A DNA stretch of 64,000 bases from Deltaproteobacteria bacterium (lineage in GTDB: Bacteria; Desulfobacterota; Desulfuromonadia; Desulfuromonadales; Geopsychrobacteraceae): the NCBI GenBank assembly GCA_024280485.1, contig JAJRQB010000065.1, forward strand, positions 1 to 64,000, given 5' to 3'. The stretch's first letter is position 1. Each line of letters opens with the position of its first letter. A program made the translations under genes and the position numbers. The notes under the pieces were generated by a model that made no database searches, was not told where the DNA came from, and worked only from the letters and a program-made list of their open reading frames with translations. Shown here piece after piece: positions 22,003-33,936 of the stretch.

Positions 22003-23254
22003 ACTCGATTTCTTGAAAATGGCAGAAGTTGCGCCGGTACTTCTGTGCTCTTTTGATAGCGACGGCCAAATTGTGTGGGCCAATCAGGAGTGGCGCAACT
22101 ATACCGGGATCGAGGATTTGCCTGTTGTTGCAAAGGCTGCAATCCATGCGGATCAGCAAACGGCGGTGGAGGACTTATTGGTGCAGATGGCTGCAACACC
22201 CAAAAAACTGAGTCGTGAACTTCAACTGCAAAGGCATGATGGCGAGTATCGCTGGTTTCAACTGCTACTTACACCTTACCTCGACGAGGAGAGCTTTTGT
22301 GGCATGAGTGGAGCCTTGTTTGATCTGACAGATACTCGAATGATTGAGGAACAGATGCTGACATTAAACGATAGCCTCGAAGAGATGGTTGATGAGCAGA
22401 CGCGCCACCTCAAAGAGGCGAACGCCGAACTCAAGGCAACCCAATCTCAGATGCTTCAGAACGAAAAGATGGCATCAATTGGTCAGTTGGCCGCCGGAGT
22501 TGCTCATGAAATTAACAATCCGATAGGTTTTATCGGGAGCAATTTAAATAGTCTCGATCGCTACCTGAAGAAACTTGAGGAATATATAGACGAACAGGAA
22601 AACTTGATAAAGGATTCTGCCACCGGAGAGCAGCTGGGGCAGCTGAAAGAGCAGCGTAAAAAACTTAAAGTCGATTATCTGATAGAGGATTGTACGGACC
22701 TGATCGCTGAATCTCTGGACGGTGCCAGCCGTGTCCAGAAGATCGTTCTTGATTTGAAGAGCTTTTCCCGAGTCGATCATGCTGATGTTCAGGTGGCTGA
22801 TCTGAACGAATGTCTCGATAGCACAATCAGCATTATCTGGAATGAGTTGAAATACAATGTGACTCTTGAAAAGGACTACGGGGATATCGATCCGCTACGT
22901 TGCCTGCCGCAGCAACTCAATCAAGTTGTTATGAATAGCTTGATGAACGCCTCCCATGCGATTGAGAAGCAGGGAATTATACGGATTAAAACCTGGCAAG
23001 AGAGTAACAATCTTTATATTGCGATCAGTGACAACGGCCACGGTATTTCCGTTCTGAATCAGAAGAAAATTTTCGAGCCTTTCTTCACCACCAAGGAAGT
23101 TGGTAAAGGGACCGGGCTGGGGATGAGCATCAGCTACGATATCATCAAGAAGCATGAAGGAAAAATTGAAGTTAAATCTGAAGTTGGTGTCGGCACCACA
23201 TTTACTTTGATTCTCCCCAAGGTTGGCGTAAAAGAAGAAGAGGGGGGACAATGA
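21995..23254 (+). CDS. PAS histidine kinase (array copy 3)
   Basis: [80 protein letters not shown]. Confidence 0.85.
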   Translation: MAELDFLKMAEVAPVLLCSFDSDGQIVWANQEWRNYTGIEDLPVVAKAAIHADQQTAVEDLLVQMAATPKKLSRELQLQRHDGEYRWFQLLLTPYLDEESFCGMSGALFDLTDTRMIEEQMLTLNDSLEEMVDEQTRHLKEANAELKATQSQMLQNEKMASIGQLAAGVAHEINNPIGFIGSNLNSLDRYLKKLEEYIDEQENLIKDSATGEQLGQLKEQRKKLKVDYLIEDCTDLIAESLDGASRVQKIVLDLKSFSRVDHADVQVADLNECLDSTISIIWNELKYNVTLEKDYGDIDPLRCLPQQLNQVVMNSLMNASHAIEKQGIIRIKTWQESNNLYIAISDNGHGISVLNQKKIFEPFFTTKEVGKGTGLGMSISYDIIKKHEGKIEVKSEVGVGTTFTLILPKVGVKEEEGGQ

Positions 23255-25227
23255 CATTACGCATCAGAATCATGCTCAGTTTTGTAGTGGTGGTCGCTCT
23301 GTCTCTGGGCTGTAGTGGTTACCTGTTTCTGAGCTTTTTCGAAAGCTCATTCCGGCAATCTACATATGCATCACTTGACTCTATCGCCCGGGCTCGAGCG
23401 GCAAGGATTAGCGACTATTTGCGTTTACAGTCTTCTGCAGCACGACATGTAGGTACAATGATTTCGGCCGATGCTCTGGTAAATGGCGAATATGCCGAGG
23501 TTGAGGCGCAACTCAAGCAGGTCATGCGTGAGTTCCCGGTGTTTGAAAACGGTTTTTTTATCCTTTCTGCGCAGGGAAATCTGTTGGTAGATTACCCGCC
23601 GCATCCAGAGAAACGCGGTAAGACTTATGCTTATCGGCCTTACTTTCAAAACACCATGAAGGCTCAGGCCGGGATTGTCGGCCAACCATATCGCTCAGCG
23701 CGCACAGGTGAGGCAGTACTGACCTTTACCGCCTATTTGACCGATAGCTTTGGCCGTCCGCTCGGAGTGCTCGGTTGCTCAGCGCAGTTGCTGGCTGAAA
23801 ATGATCTCGGTCTTCTGCGGAAACAAACCATCGGCAAAACAGGTTACAGCTATGTCTATGACCAGAGTCGCCTGATGATTTTGCACCCGAAAGATGAGCG
23901 TGTACTGACCCGCGACGTACCACTCGGAGCGAATAAGATGTTTGATGCCGCGCTCGAGGGTTTTCGTGGGGCGACCGAGACGGTGAATTCGAAGGGGGTG
24001 CCGATGCTGGTTGCCTATCAGTCGGTCACTGGTACTGATTGGGTGATCGGTTGTCAGCAACCGTCAGCGGAAGCTTTTGCTGCTTTGAAGACTACGAAGT
24101 TGCAAATTATCTATTTTATGATTTTCGGAAGTCTGTTCGCGGGCGTGATCGGGGTATTGCTGGTTCACCAAAGCACAGCTGACCTGACGAAGCTGGAAGG
24201 AATCACCAATGATCTCTCCGTTCCAAGTCGTAGCTCAGAGGATCTGGAATTAGAGATAGCTTCTGAAACAGGAAAGCTCGAACCCTTTTTTCAACACCCT
24301 GAATTCGGACCCCTGGCAAATACCATCCGTGAACTCTATACCCGCTTGGGGATTGCACTCGCTGAGAGCCAGGAGATGAATGCTGATCTTGAGAGGGCTT
24401 ATCTTCAACTTAAGCAGACGCAGGGGCAGATTCTTCAGCAGGAGAAGATGGCGTCAATCGGCCAATTGGCCGCCGGGGTTGCCCATGAAATCAACAATCC
24501 GATGGGCTTTATTACCAGTAACCTCGGGACATTGGCGCGTTATCAGCAAAAGTTGTTCGACTACCAACAAGAGCTCGAAGACTGTTTAGTAGGGACCGGG
24601 GATGAAACGGCAACAGAAAGAGCTCACGAACTGAGGAAGAAATTAAAGATCGATTACCTGCGTGATGATATTGATGATCTGTTGAGTGAGTCGAAGGAGG
24701 GGGCCGAGCGGGTGCGTGAAATCGTGCAGAACCTAAAGGGTTTTGCACGCGTTGACCAGTCTGAATATGCCGAGGTAAATCTCAATGACTGTCTCGACAA
24801 GACCCTGAGTCTTGCAGCTAACGAGATCAAATATAAGGCCCAGATTGAGAAGGATTACGGTGTGTTGCCATTGGTCGCCTGCTTCCCACAGCAACTCAAC
24901 CAGGTCTTTCTCAACCTGTTGGTCAATGCCGCACAGGCGATAGAAGAGCATGGCGTTATTTGCATCTCGACGCTGGACCTTGGAGACATGGTGCAGATTG
25001 ATATTACTGATAACGGTTCGGGAATATCGGCAGATAATCTGAAAAAAATATTTGAACCTTTCTTCACGACCAAAGAGGTTGGCAAGGGGACTGGCCTGGG
25101 CATGAGTATCAGTTACGAAATAATCAAAAAACATGGCGGCGATATTCAGGTTGCCAGTGAAGTTGGGCAGGGGACGACATTTTCGATTACCCTGCCGATA
25201 GGGGGGGGAGGGGAGAGCGATGTCTGA
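23251..25227 (+). CDS. Cache-type membrane sensor histidine kinase (array copy 4)
   Basis: Two TM segments around a Cache-like domain ([34 protein letters not shown]); [44 protein letters not shown]. Confidence 0.87.
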   Translation: MTLRIRIMLSFVVVVALSLGCSGYLFLSFFESSFRQSTYASLDSIARARAARISDYLRLQSSAARHVGTMISADALVNGEYAEVEAQLKQVMREFPVFENGFFILSAQGNLLVDYPPHPEKRGKTYAYRPYFQNTMKAQAGIVGQPYRSARTGEAVLTFTAYLTDSFGRPLGVLGCSAQLLAENDLGLLRKQTIGKTGYSYVYDQSRLMILHPKDERVLTRDVPLGANKMFDAALEGFRGATETVNSKGVPMLVAYQSVTGTDWVIGCQQPSAEAFAALKTTKLQIIYFMIFGSLFAGVIGVLLVHQSTADLTKLEGITNDLSVPSRSSEDLELEIASETGKLEPFFQHPEFGPLANTIRELYTRLGIALAESQEMNADLERAYLQLKQTQGQILQQEKMASIGQLAAGVAHEINNPMGFITSNLGTLARYQQKLFDYQQELEDCLVGTGDETATERAHELRKKLKIDYLRDDIDDLLSESKEGAERVREIVQNLKGFARVDQSEYAEVNLNDCLDKTLSLAANEIKYKAQIEKDYGVLPLVACFPQQLNQVFLNLLVNAAQAIEEHGVICISTLDLGDMVQIDITDNGSGISADNLKKIFEPFFTTKEVGKGTGLGMSISYEIIKKHGGDIQVASEVGQGTTFSITLPIGGGGESDV

Positions 25228-26041
25228 ACTCACAAAGATTCTCTGTGTCGATGATGAACGTAATGTTTTAAAGTCCTTGCGGCGTTTATTTATGGACGAG
25301 GACGATTATGAAATTTTGATCGCCGAATCTGGGGAGGAAGGGCTCGAAGTCCTCAAAGAGGAGAGTGATATCAGCCTGGTTATTTCCGACTATCGGATGC
25401 CAGGAATGAACGGTGTCGATTTTTTGAGTCAGGTATATGAACATTGGCCCGACACGATCAGGATTGTGTTGTCGGGTTACGCCGATACGGCTGCGGTCGT
25501 TGAGGCGATAAATCTCGGCCGTATCTATAAGTTTATCCCTAAGCCATGGAACGATGAAGAGCTGAAGGGGAATGTGACCATGGCTTTGCAGCATCGCGAA
25601 CTGAAGCTGCAGAATGATCGGTTGAATGATGAGTTGCAGAAAAAAAATATGGAACTGCAAGAGATGAACGATACCCTTGAAAAGAAAGTGCAACAGCGCA
25701 CTGAAGCACTCGAAATTCGTAATCGGGTCCTCGCTGTGTCACAGGGTGTCCTCGATGTTTTACCTATCGCAGTTTTTGGTATCGACCCCGAGAAGATGAT
25801 CGCACAGTGTAACGATATGGCTCAGTATATCTTCCCTGTTGGCGGGCTGGGCCCCCTTGGCACAAGCCGGAATGAAGTTTTTAGTAAAGAACTCAACCAG
25901 TTGGTTGATAATCTCGATAGCCAGACTGAAGTTGAAGGAGTCGTCGTCATCAAGGACAAAAGCTATCGAGTTGCTGTACGTCGTATTGACAGTTTTACTG
26001 CCAAGGGGGTGGTGGTGGGACTGATTCCTTTAGATGTGTAA
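25220..26041 (+). CDS. Response regulator with coiled coil and PAS-like C-terminus
   Basis: ILCVDDERNVLKSLRRLFMDEDDYEI REC; C-terminal RVLAVSQGVLDVLPIAVFGIDPEKMIAQCN. Confidence 0.8.
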   Translation: MSELTKILCVDDERNVLKSLRRLFMDEDDYEILIAESGEEGLEVLKEESDISLVISDYRMPGMNGVDFLSQVYEHWPDTIRIVLSGYADTAAVVEAINLGRIYKFIPKPWNDEELKGNVTMALQHRELKLQNDRLNDELQKKNMELQEMNDTLEKKVQQRTEALEIRNRVLAVSQGVLDVLPIAVFGIDPEKMIAQCNDMAQYIFPVGGLGPLGTSRNEVFSKELNQLVDNLDSQTEVEGVVVIKDKSYRVAVRRIDSFTAKGVVVGLIPLDV

Positions 26042-26055
26042 CGGGAGTAATTTTT

Positions 26056-27390
26056 ATGAGTGATAATGCAGACACCCCTGTCAGCCTCAAAATTCTATTG
26101 GTCGATGATGAAGTCAATATCACCAAGAGTTTGCGGCGATTGCTGGGCCAGGTTGATATCTATGAAGTTCTGATTGGGAATTCTGGTGATGAGGGGTTGG
26201 CTCTGATACGTGAAAACGAAGATATCGGGGTCATCATCTCCGATCAGCGGATGCCACAGATGACCGGCGTTGAATTCCTCGGTAAGGCCCGCAAGTTGGT
26301 TCCTGATGCGATCAGAATCCTGTTGACGGGTTACGCAGATATTGAAGCCTCGATTGCGGCGATTAATCAAGGCGCGGTTTTTCGTTACCTGTCCAAACCT
26401 TGGCAGGATGATGAGCTTTTAGCGACCATCGCTGAGGCCGTTGAGCATTATCAGTTAGTCAGTGAGAACAAGCGACTCAACGCTCTGGTCTCCAAACAAA
26501 ATGCCGAGCTTCAAGATTGGAACAGTCGCCTCAAGCAGCGGGTCCTTGATCAGACCTCGCAAATCAGGGCCAAGAGTGAATCTCTTGCGGAAAAAAATCA
26601 GCAACTGCGTTCCAGCTTTGGTGAAACGATTGAAGCTTTGTCAGGTCTGGTCGGCATGCGTAATCGCGTAGACCCTAGTCACTCGCGCAATACCGCTGAA
26701 CTGGTAGCAGCAATGGCAAAAGCTATGGATTTGTCTGCTGATGAGGTGCGCAACTACAGATCGGCGGCTTTGTTGCACGATATTGGCAAAATAGGAATGG
26801 CCGATGGGTTGCTAAGTAAAACTGTGGACCAGTTGAATCACGAAGAATTGGTTGAATACCAGCGTCACGTTGTTCGTGGTCAAACAGCGATCGACCCGGT
26901 TCTTGAGCTTCGAGACCTGGGCCCCTTAATTCGTCATCATCATGAAAACTATGATGGAAGTGGTTTTCCTGATGGTTTAGCCAAGGAGGATATTCCATTA
27001 GGGGCGCGCTTGATTGCTGTTGCCAATAGTTTTGAACACAGGTTGCACCGGTTTGCTGAGGCTGATGCTCGGACAGAAGCTCTTAAAGCGATGAAACAGG
27101 AATGGGGTTCGCGGCTTGATCCGCTATTGAAGAAAGTCCTTAGTGCGGCGGCCGGAGAAATTTTTGGACAGCTAGAATTCTCCGCAGAAGTCGTAAAGCG
27201 TATGGTTGCCCCCAATGAAATTGCAGTTGGTATGCAACTCTTACAAGATCTCCATAGTGGTACAGGTGTACTGTTACTAAAAAGAGGGACTGTTTTTGAT
27301 GTCGCCGGAATTGATTCGATCAAGCGTTGCTTTATGATCGACCCCTTTGATGCCAAAATTGCAGTTCTTGTCGAACGGACAGAAGACTAG
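26056..27390 (+). CDS. REC-HD (HD-GYP-related) response regulator
   Basis: ILLVDDEVNITKSLRRLL; AALLHDIGKIGMADGLLSK; IRHHHENYDGSGFPDGLAKEDIPLGARLIAVANSFE. Confidence 0.82.
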   Translation: MSDNADTPVSLKILLVDDEVNITKSLRRLLGQVDIYEVLIGNSGDEGLALIRENEDIGVIISDQRMPQMTGVEFLGKARKLVPDAIRILLTGYADIEASIAAINQGAVFRYLSKPWQDDELLATIAEAVEHYQLVSENKRLNALVSKQNAELQDWNSRLKQRVLDQTSQIRAKSESLAEKNQQLRSSFGETIEALSGLVGMRNRVDPSHSRNTAELVAAMAKAMDLSADEVRNYRSAALLHDIGKIGMADGLLSKTVDQLNHEELVEYQRHVVRGQTAIDPVLELRDLGPLIRHHHENYDGSGFPDGLAKEDIPLGARLIAVANSFEHRLHRFAEADARTEALKAMKQEWGSRLDPLLKKVLSAAAGEIFGQLEFSAEVVKRMVAPNEIAVGMQLLQDLHSGTGVLLLKRGTVFDVAGIDSIKRCFMIDPFDAKIAVLVERTED

Positions 27391-27539
27391 AAGTGACCTT
27401 TAACTCGCGATCAGAGTTGAAGAACGTACCTCTGAACTGGGTATGCTAAATGAATGACCGGCCGGGAAACTCATATGGCTGAACTTAAGCGTGAACTTAT
27501 ACCGTTTCAACAAGATCTTCAGGCCGTAAAGGTGAGCCG

Positions 27540-30500
27540 ATGAGGATCTTTGTTTTTTTTCTGTTGATCGTTAGTCTCAGCTTTACGCCTCAGGTATCGG
27601 CTGGGCAATCTGAATCATCTACGCGTCTTGAAAAAGTCAAATTGCAGTTGAAATGGTAGCATCAGTTTCAATTTGCTGGATATTATGCCGCCATCGCAAA
27701 GGGATATTACCGCGATGTTGGCCTAGACGTGGAGTTGCTTGAACGTGCACAGGGACCGCAAAGACCTGTCGATTCAGTCTTAGGGGGGAAGGCAACCTAT
27801 GGTATCGAAGGCACCCATCTCCTGACAAGTCGGATCCAGGGGCTTCCCCTTGTCGCCCTGGCGGCAATCTTTCAGCATTCTCCGGCAGTCGCGATCAGTC
27901 TGCAAAAAAGTTCGATAAGAACTGCAAAGGACATGTCCGGAAAACGCGTTATGTCTTACGGCCGGACAGATATTGAGCTGTTCGCGATGCTGTTGCATGA
28001 AGGTATTCCTGCTGAAAAAATTGATTGGCAATCGATGTCATACAGTCTCAATTCTTTGATTCGCGGTGAAACCGATCTGTATTCCAGCTACCTGACAAAT
28101 GAACCTTTCTTTCTTGATCAACAACATATTTCTTACTCAATTATTAACCCGGTGCATTATGGCATCGATTTTTATGGTGACATTCTTTTTACAACAGAAC
28201 AGGAAATCAAAGATCATCCACAACGGGTCAAAGACTTACGCGAGGCTTCGCTACGTGGTTGGAAGTATGCCCTGGAGAATCCCGAAGAAATTGTTGACTT
28301 GATTTTGCAGAAATACAGTGATGAGAAGAGCCGTGAGCACCTGCTGTTTGAAGCTAGAGAAACAGCTAAACTGGTCTCACCTGAGCTTGTTGAAATCGGT
28401 CATATCAATCCCGGTCGTTTTAAGCATATGGCCGAGGACCTAAAGTCGTTGGGAAGAGTTAGACACGTCGTCAATTTGAACGGTTTTATTTATGCCGAGA
28501 ATGCCGTCAGTCAACTCTCCGCAAAAGAGCTTGCCTGGCTACAACAAAAACACCGGGTACGGGTTTTCGTTACCCATGCGCCGCCACTGGTTTTTATCAA
28601 TGATGGTCAAGTTGAGGGGTTGGCCATAGATTACCTGAACCGTTTTATGGAAGATTTCGGTGTTCAGATCGATTTTGTGCAGTCATCTTGGGCTGAAGCT
28701 GTCGCTGGCGTAATAGAAAAAAGTGGCGTTGATGTCTTGCCGATTATTAGCCCTGATAATGAACGCCGTCAGGCAATGGTTTTAAGGGATTCATTTCTGT
28801 CCATGCCGAGCGTTATTTTCACGCGTGAGGATAGCAAATTTATCGCTGGCATTGAAGATCTAGCCGGCTTACAGGTCGCTATGCCCCGCGGCTTTTTATT
28901 ACAATCGTTGTTTGAAAAAGAGCACCCTGAGATTAAAATTGTTCTGACCTCATCGATGCCGGAAGCGCTTAAGCTCCTTGCTGATGGCGAGGTGGATGCT
29001 TATATTGGCAGCCTGATGATGACCAGCCACCTTATCAAAGAAATGGGGCTGGAAAACATCAAGGTAGCAGCACCTTTTCCGGCACTCCCCCCCGAGCATG
29101 TGCTTGCTGCACGCAAAGATTGGCCAGAACTGGTCAGTCTCTTTAATCGGACTCTTCGCAAGGTGACACCACAGGAGCAGACTTCTATCCGTCAACGGTG
29201 GTTATCTATGCGCTACGACCATGGTGTCACTCACACTGAACTCTGGCTCTGGGCAGGCTATGGACTCGCTGTTTTTGTGTTGGGGCTAGGAGCCTTCACA
29301 CTGTGGAATCGAAGCCTGCGGAAAGAGATCAGGCTGCGCAAGACGACAGAAGATGCGTTAACAAGCTCTCTTCTGCAATATCAACATTTGGTGCAGGTTA
29401 TTCCTCACGGGATTGTTGAGCTTAATCGAGATCTGCAGATGACTTATTGTAATCTTCCTTTTGCAAAAATGCTCGGTTATGAGGTCAGAGAACTTCTTGG
29501 CAAGAACTTTGAGAGTCTTGTTGTCGGGGGGGAACATCTAGCTGCAATGTTAGATCCTCAGCAGCGTGGCAAATTGAATCTCCGTAGACAAATGTTCAAT
29601 AAACAGCAACAGCTCCGCGATGTTCAGTTTGATCTTAATGCCGCTGAATCAGTTGAAGCGGACAATCGGGTCATTATTGTGACCGATCTGACCCGGCAGC
29701 AGCAGGTGGAAAACGCCTTGCAAGAGAGTGAGGCTTTCTATCGCAATACTTTTGAGAATATTCAGGCCGGAATCATCCATATGACAAGCGATGGCCAGAT
29801 TGTTCGAGTCAATCCCTTCATGTGTGAGCGACTAGGTTACACAGAGAGTGAGTTTCATAACTTATCCCTTTCAAAAATGACCCACGCTGACGATATTTAT
29901 TTGAGTCAAATTGAAATGCAGCATTTACAGGGGCAGGGCAAGGGAGCCTATTCTCTGGCTAAGCGCTATCTTAAGAAGGATGGGGACCCTCTCTGGGTTT
30001 TGGTGACTGTTGCTCTGCAACCTCAACCGCAGGGAGAACCTGGAATTGTTGTCGTTGTACAGGATATCGATGAGTTCAAACATCAGCAGGACGAGGTTGC
30101 CGATAAATCAGAAAATCTTGAGAAAATTATTGAACAAAGAACTCTGGAGCTACAACAACGGGTAAGTGAAGTCGAGGACTTGAATACTGTGATGATCAAC
30201 CTGACTGATGATCTTCAACAGAGCAACTGTGATTTGGCTCTGCAGCGGGAGCAACTCGCAATCGCCAATGATGAGCTGGAAGCTTTTGCTTTTTCCGTTT
30301 CACACGACCTGCGAGCGCCACTGAGACATATCTCTGGTTTTACCAGTATTTTAAAAGAGACTGCTGCTGATCAGCTTGATGACTCAGCCCAGGAACATTT
30401 GGAGCGAATTTATAACTCTGCAACGAAGATGAATCAACTGATTGATGACCTTTTAGGCTTTTCACGTGCCGGCCGCATGGATCTATTGCGGGCCTCAATT

Positions 30501-30950
30501 GATATGAACCTTCTCTTTGAAGAAGTGCGGAGTGCCCTTGAACTAGGAAGAGAGTTTGATGTCGATTGGCGAATAAATGCTCTGCCGCAAGTCTGGGGTG
30601 ATGTGAGCACCCTGAGACAGGTGGTGACAAATCTGCTTGATAATGCTTTGAAATATAGTGCGAAAAATCCTCAGCCACGCATCGAAATTGATGGTTGTCG
30701 TATCGGGAATGAGTTTGTCTTCAGTGTGCAAGATAATGGCGTTGGTTTTGATCCTGTTTATGCCGATAAATTGTTTGGTGTGTTTCAGCGTTTGCACCTT
30801 GCCGAAGATTTTCCGGGGACCGGGATCGGACTGGCCACAGCTCAACGGATTATGAAGCGACATGGTGGCTGGATTAAGGGCGAGACATTGCCAGATCAAG
30901 GGGCCTGCTTTAGTTTTGCGTTGCCAGTAATAGAGGAGAGCCAGGTTTGA
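27540..30950 (+). pseudogene. NMT1/SBP_bac_3 sensor histidine kinase interrupted by in-frame TAG (27657-27659)
   Basis: Own translation from ATG 27540: MRIFVFFLLIVSLSFTPQVSAGQSESSTRLEKVKLQLKW*HQFQFAGYYAAIAKGYYRDVGLDVELLERAQ..., same frame as the 1073-aa ORF at 27729; downstream SBP_bac_3-like, PAS, HisKA (FAFSVSHDLRAPLRHISGF), HATPase. Confidence 0.75.
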
Positions 30951-31145
30951 AATTACCGGGCCGATCTGTTTCTCGGGTGTCGATTTTTGTCAGCAGTCTC
31001 TTCGCGAATGTTGATTCTTTGAATATTGGCGATTGCAGAGATCTGATGGGTACAGACTGGCTGCTGCAGAATAAAACAAAAGGGTAGAGAGCTTTATCGT
31101 TGCAACCTGCTACTGTTTTAATGATCTCTCATTTTTGAGGAGACT

Positions 31146-33850
31146 ATGAGTACGACCTTGCACATTTTACATCTTGAAGATAACCCGAATGATGCCGAAC
31201 TTGTGCGATATGCTCTGGAGTCGGGTGGTGTGGCCTGCTGTATTGAGCTGGTATCCAATCGACGCTCGTATTGTGCGGCTTTGGACCGCCTGAATTTCGA
31301 TATTATCCTTGCCGATTTTTCTCTTCCAGATTACAACGGAATGGCAGCTTTCGAAGAAGCGAAGCAGCGTGACCTGCAGATTCCATTTGTGTTGATTACA
31401 GGAGCGCTGGGCGAAGAGCGAGCGATTGAATGCATCAAAGTCGGAATGAGTGATTATGTACTCAAGACCAATCTTGTCCGTCTGGCCACTGTTGTTCCAC
31501 GTGCTATCGCAGAGAAAAATGCTGAATGGCAGCATGATTTTGCGCTTGAAAATTTGCATCGTAGTGAGGAACGGTTTGAACTCGCTGTCCGTGGTTCAGG
31601 CGCCGGGATCTGGGATTGGCCTGACTTGCAGAGTAGCGACATGTGGTGGTCGTCACGAATTTTTGAGGTCCTCGGTTATTCTGGGGAGGAATTTATCCTT
31701 ACGCTCGATAAGTGGAAGGAGTTGGTTTTACCTGAGGACGAACCGGAGTTTTCACGAGTATTGAGCGATCATTTACAGAATCGTTCGCCTTATGACATTG
31801 AATATCGGATGCGGCATAAGGCTGGGAGTATTGTTTGGGTTCGATCCCGTGGCAGCGCACTCTGGGATGATCAGGGGAAAGCAGTGCGCATGGCCGGCTA
31901 CATCCAGGATATTTCTGATCGAAAAGAGGCCCTCAGAAATCTGTGTGCGCGTGAAAAAGATCTGCTGAAAGCTCAGCAGGTTGCACATATCGGGAGCTGG
32001 CACTTCGATTTCGAGACTAGCCGCCTTGATTGGACAGAGGAGGCCTACAAAATATTCGGGCTGAGTCCTGCTGAATTCGAAGGCAACATTGAAGGTTTTA
32101 TTGCTAGGGTTCATCCAGATGACCGGACGCGGGTTGTCGACAGTTGGAATGCAGCCCTGACTGGACAGCCCTACGATCTTGAACACCGTATCCTGGTCGG
32201 TAAAGAAGTGCGTTGGGTCCGCGAGGTTGCCGAGCTCGATTTTAGACCGTCTGGAGAGCCGTTACGCGCTGTTGGTGTCGTTCATGATTTGACAGCGCAA
32301 CGCAGAGCGGAAGAGGAATCTCGGCAGCTGAATGAAAACTATCGTGCGATCACTCAGACGGTGAACGAAGCGATCATCATGATTGATACCGCAGGAAGGA
32401 TTAGCTTCTGGAACCCGGCGGCAAAGAATACTTTTGGTTTCAGCCGTGAAGAGGCGATGGGCAAAAACCTGCACCAATTGCTGGCTCCACAACACTATCA
32501 TCCGGCGGTGAATAAGGGATTGGTTGAGTTTTTTAAAAGTGGAACAGGGCTGGCGCTGGGTAAGACCCAGGAGGTAAATGGGCTGCACAAGGACGGTCAC
32601 GAAATTCCTCTGGAGCTATCATTAGCACGAATTCGACAAATGATGAGTGGCATGCTGTTGGAGTGTTACGCGATATCTCGGAACGTAAGGCTGCAGAAAA
32701 AGAGGTATCTGACCTCCATAAGCAGTTATCCCAAACTCAAAAGATGGAAGCTATCGGCACTTTGGCTGGTGGTATAGCTCATGATTTCAATAATATTCTG
32801 GCAGCGATTATTGGATATTCTTCGCTGGTAAAGACACGCTTGCAACAGGGGAGTCGTGAGCTCGAAGATATTCAAAAAGTGCTACAGGCTGGCGAACGTG
32901 CCAAGTCTCTGGTCAGCCAAATTTTGACATTCGCGCGCAAGACTGAACTTGAGACGCATCCGATCGCAGTTGATTTGATCGTTAAGGAAGTCTTGTCATT
33001 GATCCGGGCCTCACTACCGGCAACTATTGAAATCGTTAGTCAGATCGATACTGACAATAGTATGGTTCTTGGCAGCTCGACCGAGGTTCACCAGGTTGTG
33101 ATGAACCTTTGCACAAACTCTTTTCACGCAATGGAAGAGAGTGGTGGTGTCCTTGAAGTCGATCTGCAACGGATTGAACTGTCCCAGCACGATAGCCTCG
33201 TCGCCGGTTCTTACTTACAGTTGAAGGTTAAGGATTGTGGTAATGGGATTTCTCCGCAGATTTTGGGAAAAATTTTTGACCCCTATTTCACTACAAAAAA
33301 TATCGAACGGGGGACCGGTCTTGGGTTGTCTGTCGTCCAGGGGATTGTCCAGCGGTCGGGTGGAATCATTGAGGTTGAAAGCAAGGTTGGCGTGGGGAGC
33401 TGTTTTACGGTCTGGTTCCCCTGCTATAAGGAAGAGGTCGTAGAGGAGAAGATTATGGAGATACTGTCAGAAGGCGGCAATGAGCATATCATGTACGTTG
33501 ATGACGAAGAAGACCTTGCTCTCTTGGGTCAAGAATTTCTTGAGGATATTGGGTATATCGTTACTCCGATGTTCAGTAGTACCGAGGCCCTGAAAGAGTT
33601 CAAGGACAACCCACAGAATTACGATTTAATCGTGACGGACCATACCATGCCGAAAATGACGGGTGTTGAAATGGCGATAGAAATGGCTAAGATTTCACCT
33701 GAAACCCCTGTTGTGCTTTGTTCTGGGTTTAAAATGTCTCTTACCTCTCCAGGGGTTTCTGAAAGTTCAATTCGTGAGGTATTGTTAAAACCTGAAGTTT
33801 TCGACAAATTGCCGATAGTGTTACGGCGTTTATTAGCTAGTCGTCAGTAG
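31146..33850 (+). pseudogene. REC-PAS-PAS-PAS-HisKA-HATPase-REC hybrid kinase split by a -1 frame change near 32640
   Basis: ORFs 31146..32777 and 32663..33850 join as ...ELSLARIRQ|NDEWHAVGVLRDISERKAAEKEV... if one A is added to the AAA at 32638-32640. Confidence 0.75.
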
Positions 33851-33936
33851 TTAAATTTGAACATTTGCGTTAAAAAAACGTTTCTCAGGATAGTTGGTCC
33901 ATGAGCTCAAATCCATAGACTTTATAAATCCTGATT

